NCBI GenBank assembly: GCA_964626565.1
Contig: CAZVFX010000094.1
Coordinates: forward strand, 1-27,443
DNA from: CAZVFX01 sp964626565
GTDB taxonomy: Bacteria > Myxococcota_A > UBA9042 > CAIXZC01
Length of the DNA stretch: 27,443 bases
Direction of reading: 5' to 3'
The notes under the pieces were generated by a model that searched no databases, had not been told where the DNA came from, and was given only the letters and a program-made list of their open reading frames with translations. The position numbers and the translations under genes were made by a program. The number at the start of each line of letters is the position of its first letter. Positions within the stretch are counted from its first letter, which is position 1. Of the stretch, positions 26,140-27,443 are shown in pieces.

Positions 26140-27366
26140 TTATTCCTCCTCCCCGGAAGTTGTGGCCGGGACGGTCAAGGTGTCCCACAGCCGGTCCCAC
26201 TCCCCCTGGAACTGTTCAACAACCACCGGGCTGTACTGGAAGAAGATGCGGTTTTCCGCATACACGGTGGAGGATTTTCCGGAGAAATTGGAACTGCCGT
26301 TGAATAGGTGAATTCCGTCAACGATAGCGAACTTCTCGTGCAAGGTTTTGGTCTTGTATTTCGGCACCCGGGTCTCGATTCCCACTTCTACCAGGTGGTC
26401 GATCATCTTCTGGTTGTACGGTGTGGGGGAGCCGGAGGAGATGTCCAGAATGGCTCTTACCCGAACTCCTCGGGCCAGTGCATTTTCAAGTGCTGCGAGC
26501 TCGTCGCCCCAGCTCGAAAAACTGTACATCACCAGGTCAATGCTGGTAGTGGCTCGCTCGAACATGTCCACTGCCGGGACCACGATGCTGCCCGCCTGCC
26601 ACTCAGCAGGACCGGCGGGGTCGAACATCGGGGCGGTTTTTGCATTGTTCACTTCGGCAAACCCGAACCCGCCGTTGACCTCCGGCGACATGTGTAGCCG
26701 GTGCCATTCGAGGGAGAACAGGCTCTCCACTACGGTTAATTCCATTTGGAGGATATCGGCAATCTCGGCCAGGCCGACGAACTGTCCGGCTTCGGTGCGC
26801 CGCACCACGAGGGCGTCCACCTGGGCCTCGGTAAGCTCGTCGAACGTGAGCAGTTCGGCACGTTCCATCTCGTTGGCTCGGATTCTCGTCAGCGCCGGGT
26901 CGATACCGCACTCGCCACTGCACCCCAACTCCACCTCGAACTTATCGTTGCGTCTGAGCCCAACCACACACCCCAGGTACTCGCCGTCCTCCAACAGGTC
27001 GGCGGTCACCGTCGCCCGGCCTTCCGGAGCGTAGGCCTCTTGCAGGGGCGGTCCGTAGAAACCTTGGGCGTCCAGAGGTCCGTACAGGAACACTTTGCCT
27101 TTGTTTATGCCATCGAGAGCGAAGGAAACTGTGGCCCCTTCCCTGGATTCGAACGGGTAGCACATGAGCACGCCCTTGGCCACCACCTTATCCAGCCGCA
27201 CCTCGCCGTATATCACCGGCACACGCATGGAAAGGTCTACCGTGTCGGCCTTTCCCGACACCGGCGGCGGTTCGTAGTCAGCCAGGTCTCCGCCCGCTTC
27301 TTCGGCGCCGCACCCGGCCAGCAGTGAGGCAGCGCAAAACATCGACAGCCATGTTTTCCACGTCAC
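26140..27366 (-). CDS. Lipoprotein with PLD-like (HKD) domain
   Basis: Predicted lipoprotein of 408 residues starting at GTG 27366, with AGAGGTGA upstream and lipobox LLAGC (Cys19). Residues about 45-150 form a beta-rich region resembling a pre-peptidase C-terminal-type sandwich. Residues about 160-217 (RANEMERAELLTFDELTEAQ, then VGLAEIADILQM) look like a helix-hairpin-helix module of the ComEA/T2SK type. The C-terminal part is a PLD-like domain with SIDLVMYSFSSWGDEL and a complete HKD motif: His343, Lys345, Asp350, with GSSN at 357-360. Only one HKD is present, so, as in Nuc-type enzymes, an active site needs two chains: a homodimer or a heterodimer with the product of the coupled downstream gene. 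With an HHH-like module present, nuclease activity is as likely as phospholipase activity. Confidence 0.9.
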   Translation of the reverse strand: MTWKTWLSMFCAASLLAGCGAEEAGGDLADYEPPPVSGKADTVDLSMRVPVIYGEVRLDKVVAKGVLMCYPFESREGATVSFALDGINKGKVFLYGPLDAQGFYGPPLQEAYAPEGRATVTADLLEDGEYLGCVVGLRRNDKFEVELGCSGECGIDPALTRIRANEMERAELLTFDELTEAQVDALVVRRTEAGQFVGLAEIADILQMELTVVESLFSLEWHRLHMSPEVNGGFGFAEVNNAKTAPMFDPAGPAEWQAGSIVVPAVDMFERATTSIDLVMYSFSSWGDELAALENALARGVRVRAILDISSGSPTPYNQKMIDHLVEVGIETRVPKYKTKTLHEKFAIVDGIHLFNGSSNFSGKSSTVYAENRIFFQYSPVVVEQFQGEWDRLWDTLTVPATTSGEEE

Positions 27367-27398
27367 GATATCACCTCTTTGATAGAAACCGCCCAGAC

Positions 27399-27425
27399 AT
27401 TAGATAGTTTGCTTTTGGGTGTCAA
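27399..27425 (-). promoter_or_regulatory. Probable promoter of the PLD operon
   Basis: Read on the minus strand: a perfect TTGACA (27425-27420), then TCTAAT (27404-27399) after a short 15-base spacer; TAATGT gives a 17-base alternative. The same -10 hexamer (TCTAAT) is used at the MopE/TSP3 lipoprotein gene. The predicted leader is about 27 bases. Confidence 0.5.
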
Positions 27426-27443
27426 CTCGTTTTCATTTGCAAA

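Overview
The window looks like chromosomal DNA of a high-GC Gram-negative bacterium, most likely from the myxobacterial/Bradymonadales side of the old Deltaproteobacteria. This rests on gene content only: very long Cys/Asp-rich secreted proteins built from CDDGNxCTxDxC units, MopE-type CDGxDNDCDG motifs, a membrane Ser/Thr kinase with a helical-repeat sensor region, and many lipoproteins. No rRNA, tRNA or phylogenetic marker gene is present, so the placement is an inference. Nine protein-coding genes fill about 95% of the sequence. Almost all are predicted to be exported, and six have a clear lipobox.

Layout. (1) 182-4507 (+): a 1441-residue Cys-rich lipoprotein with a beta-sandwich, an Ig/cadherin-like domain, a GATase-like domain and two P domains. 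(2) 4830-7493 (+): a transmembrane Ser/Thr kinase. Both genes have the same 42-bp repeat upstream and similar weak promoter spacing; the second copy abuts a 129-bp foldback element. (3) 7735-11976 (-) and 12865-16668 (+): divergent giant paralogous lipoproteins around a small lipoprotein gene (12154-12696, +). Each has a Cys-rich N-terminal head, then an array of 26 alternating Cys-rich units of exactly 728 residues in both, then a different C-terminal tip: a fibrinogen-like YCDxxxxGGGWT domain in one and a Gly-rich domain in the other. (4) 16869-17882 and 17882-22708 (+): a probable outer-membrane barrel protein whose stop codon overlaps the start of a 1608-residue zinc metalloprotease (met-zincin) lipoprotein. 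(5) 22755-25145 (-): a third protein with the same head, but with MopE/thrombospondin-3-type repeats as its stalk. (6) 26140-27366 and 25338-26138 (-): a two-gene operon of exported phospholipase-D-superfamily proteins, one with an intact HKD motif and one with the Asp changed to Asn.

The best candidate for something undescribed is the three-protein family sharing one head (7735-11976, 12865-16668, 22755-25145). It reads as a modular surface-display design: lipid anchor, common Cys-rich head, then either a fixed-length stalk with an interchangeable tip or a Ca-binding-type repeat stalk. The neighbouring barrel/metalloprotease pair and the PLD pair would fit a cell-surface or predation-related locus, but nothing in the sequence proves that they work together. 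Intergenic DNA also holds two further palindromic, MITE-like elements (7524-7718 and 25210-25337).
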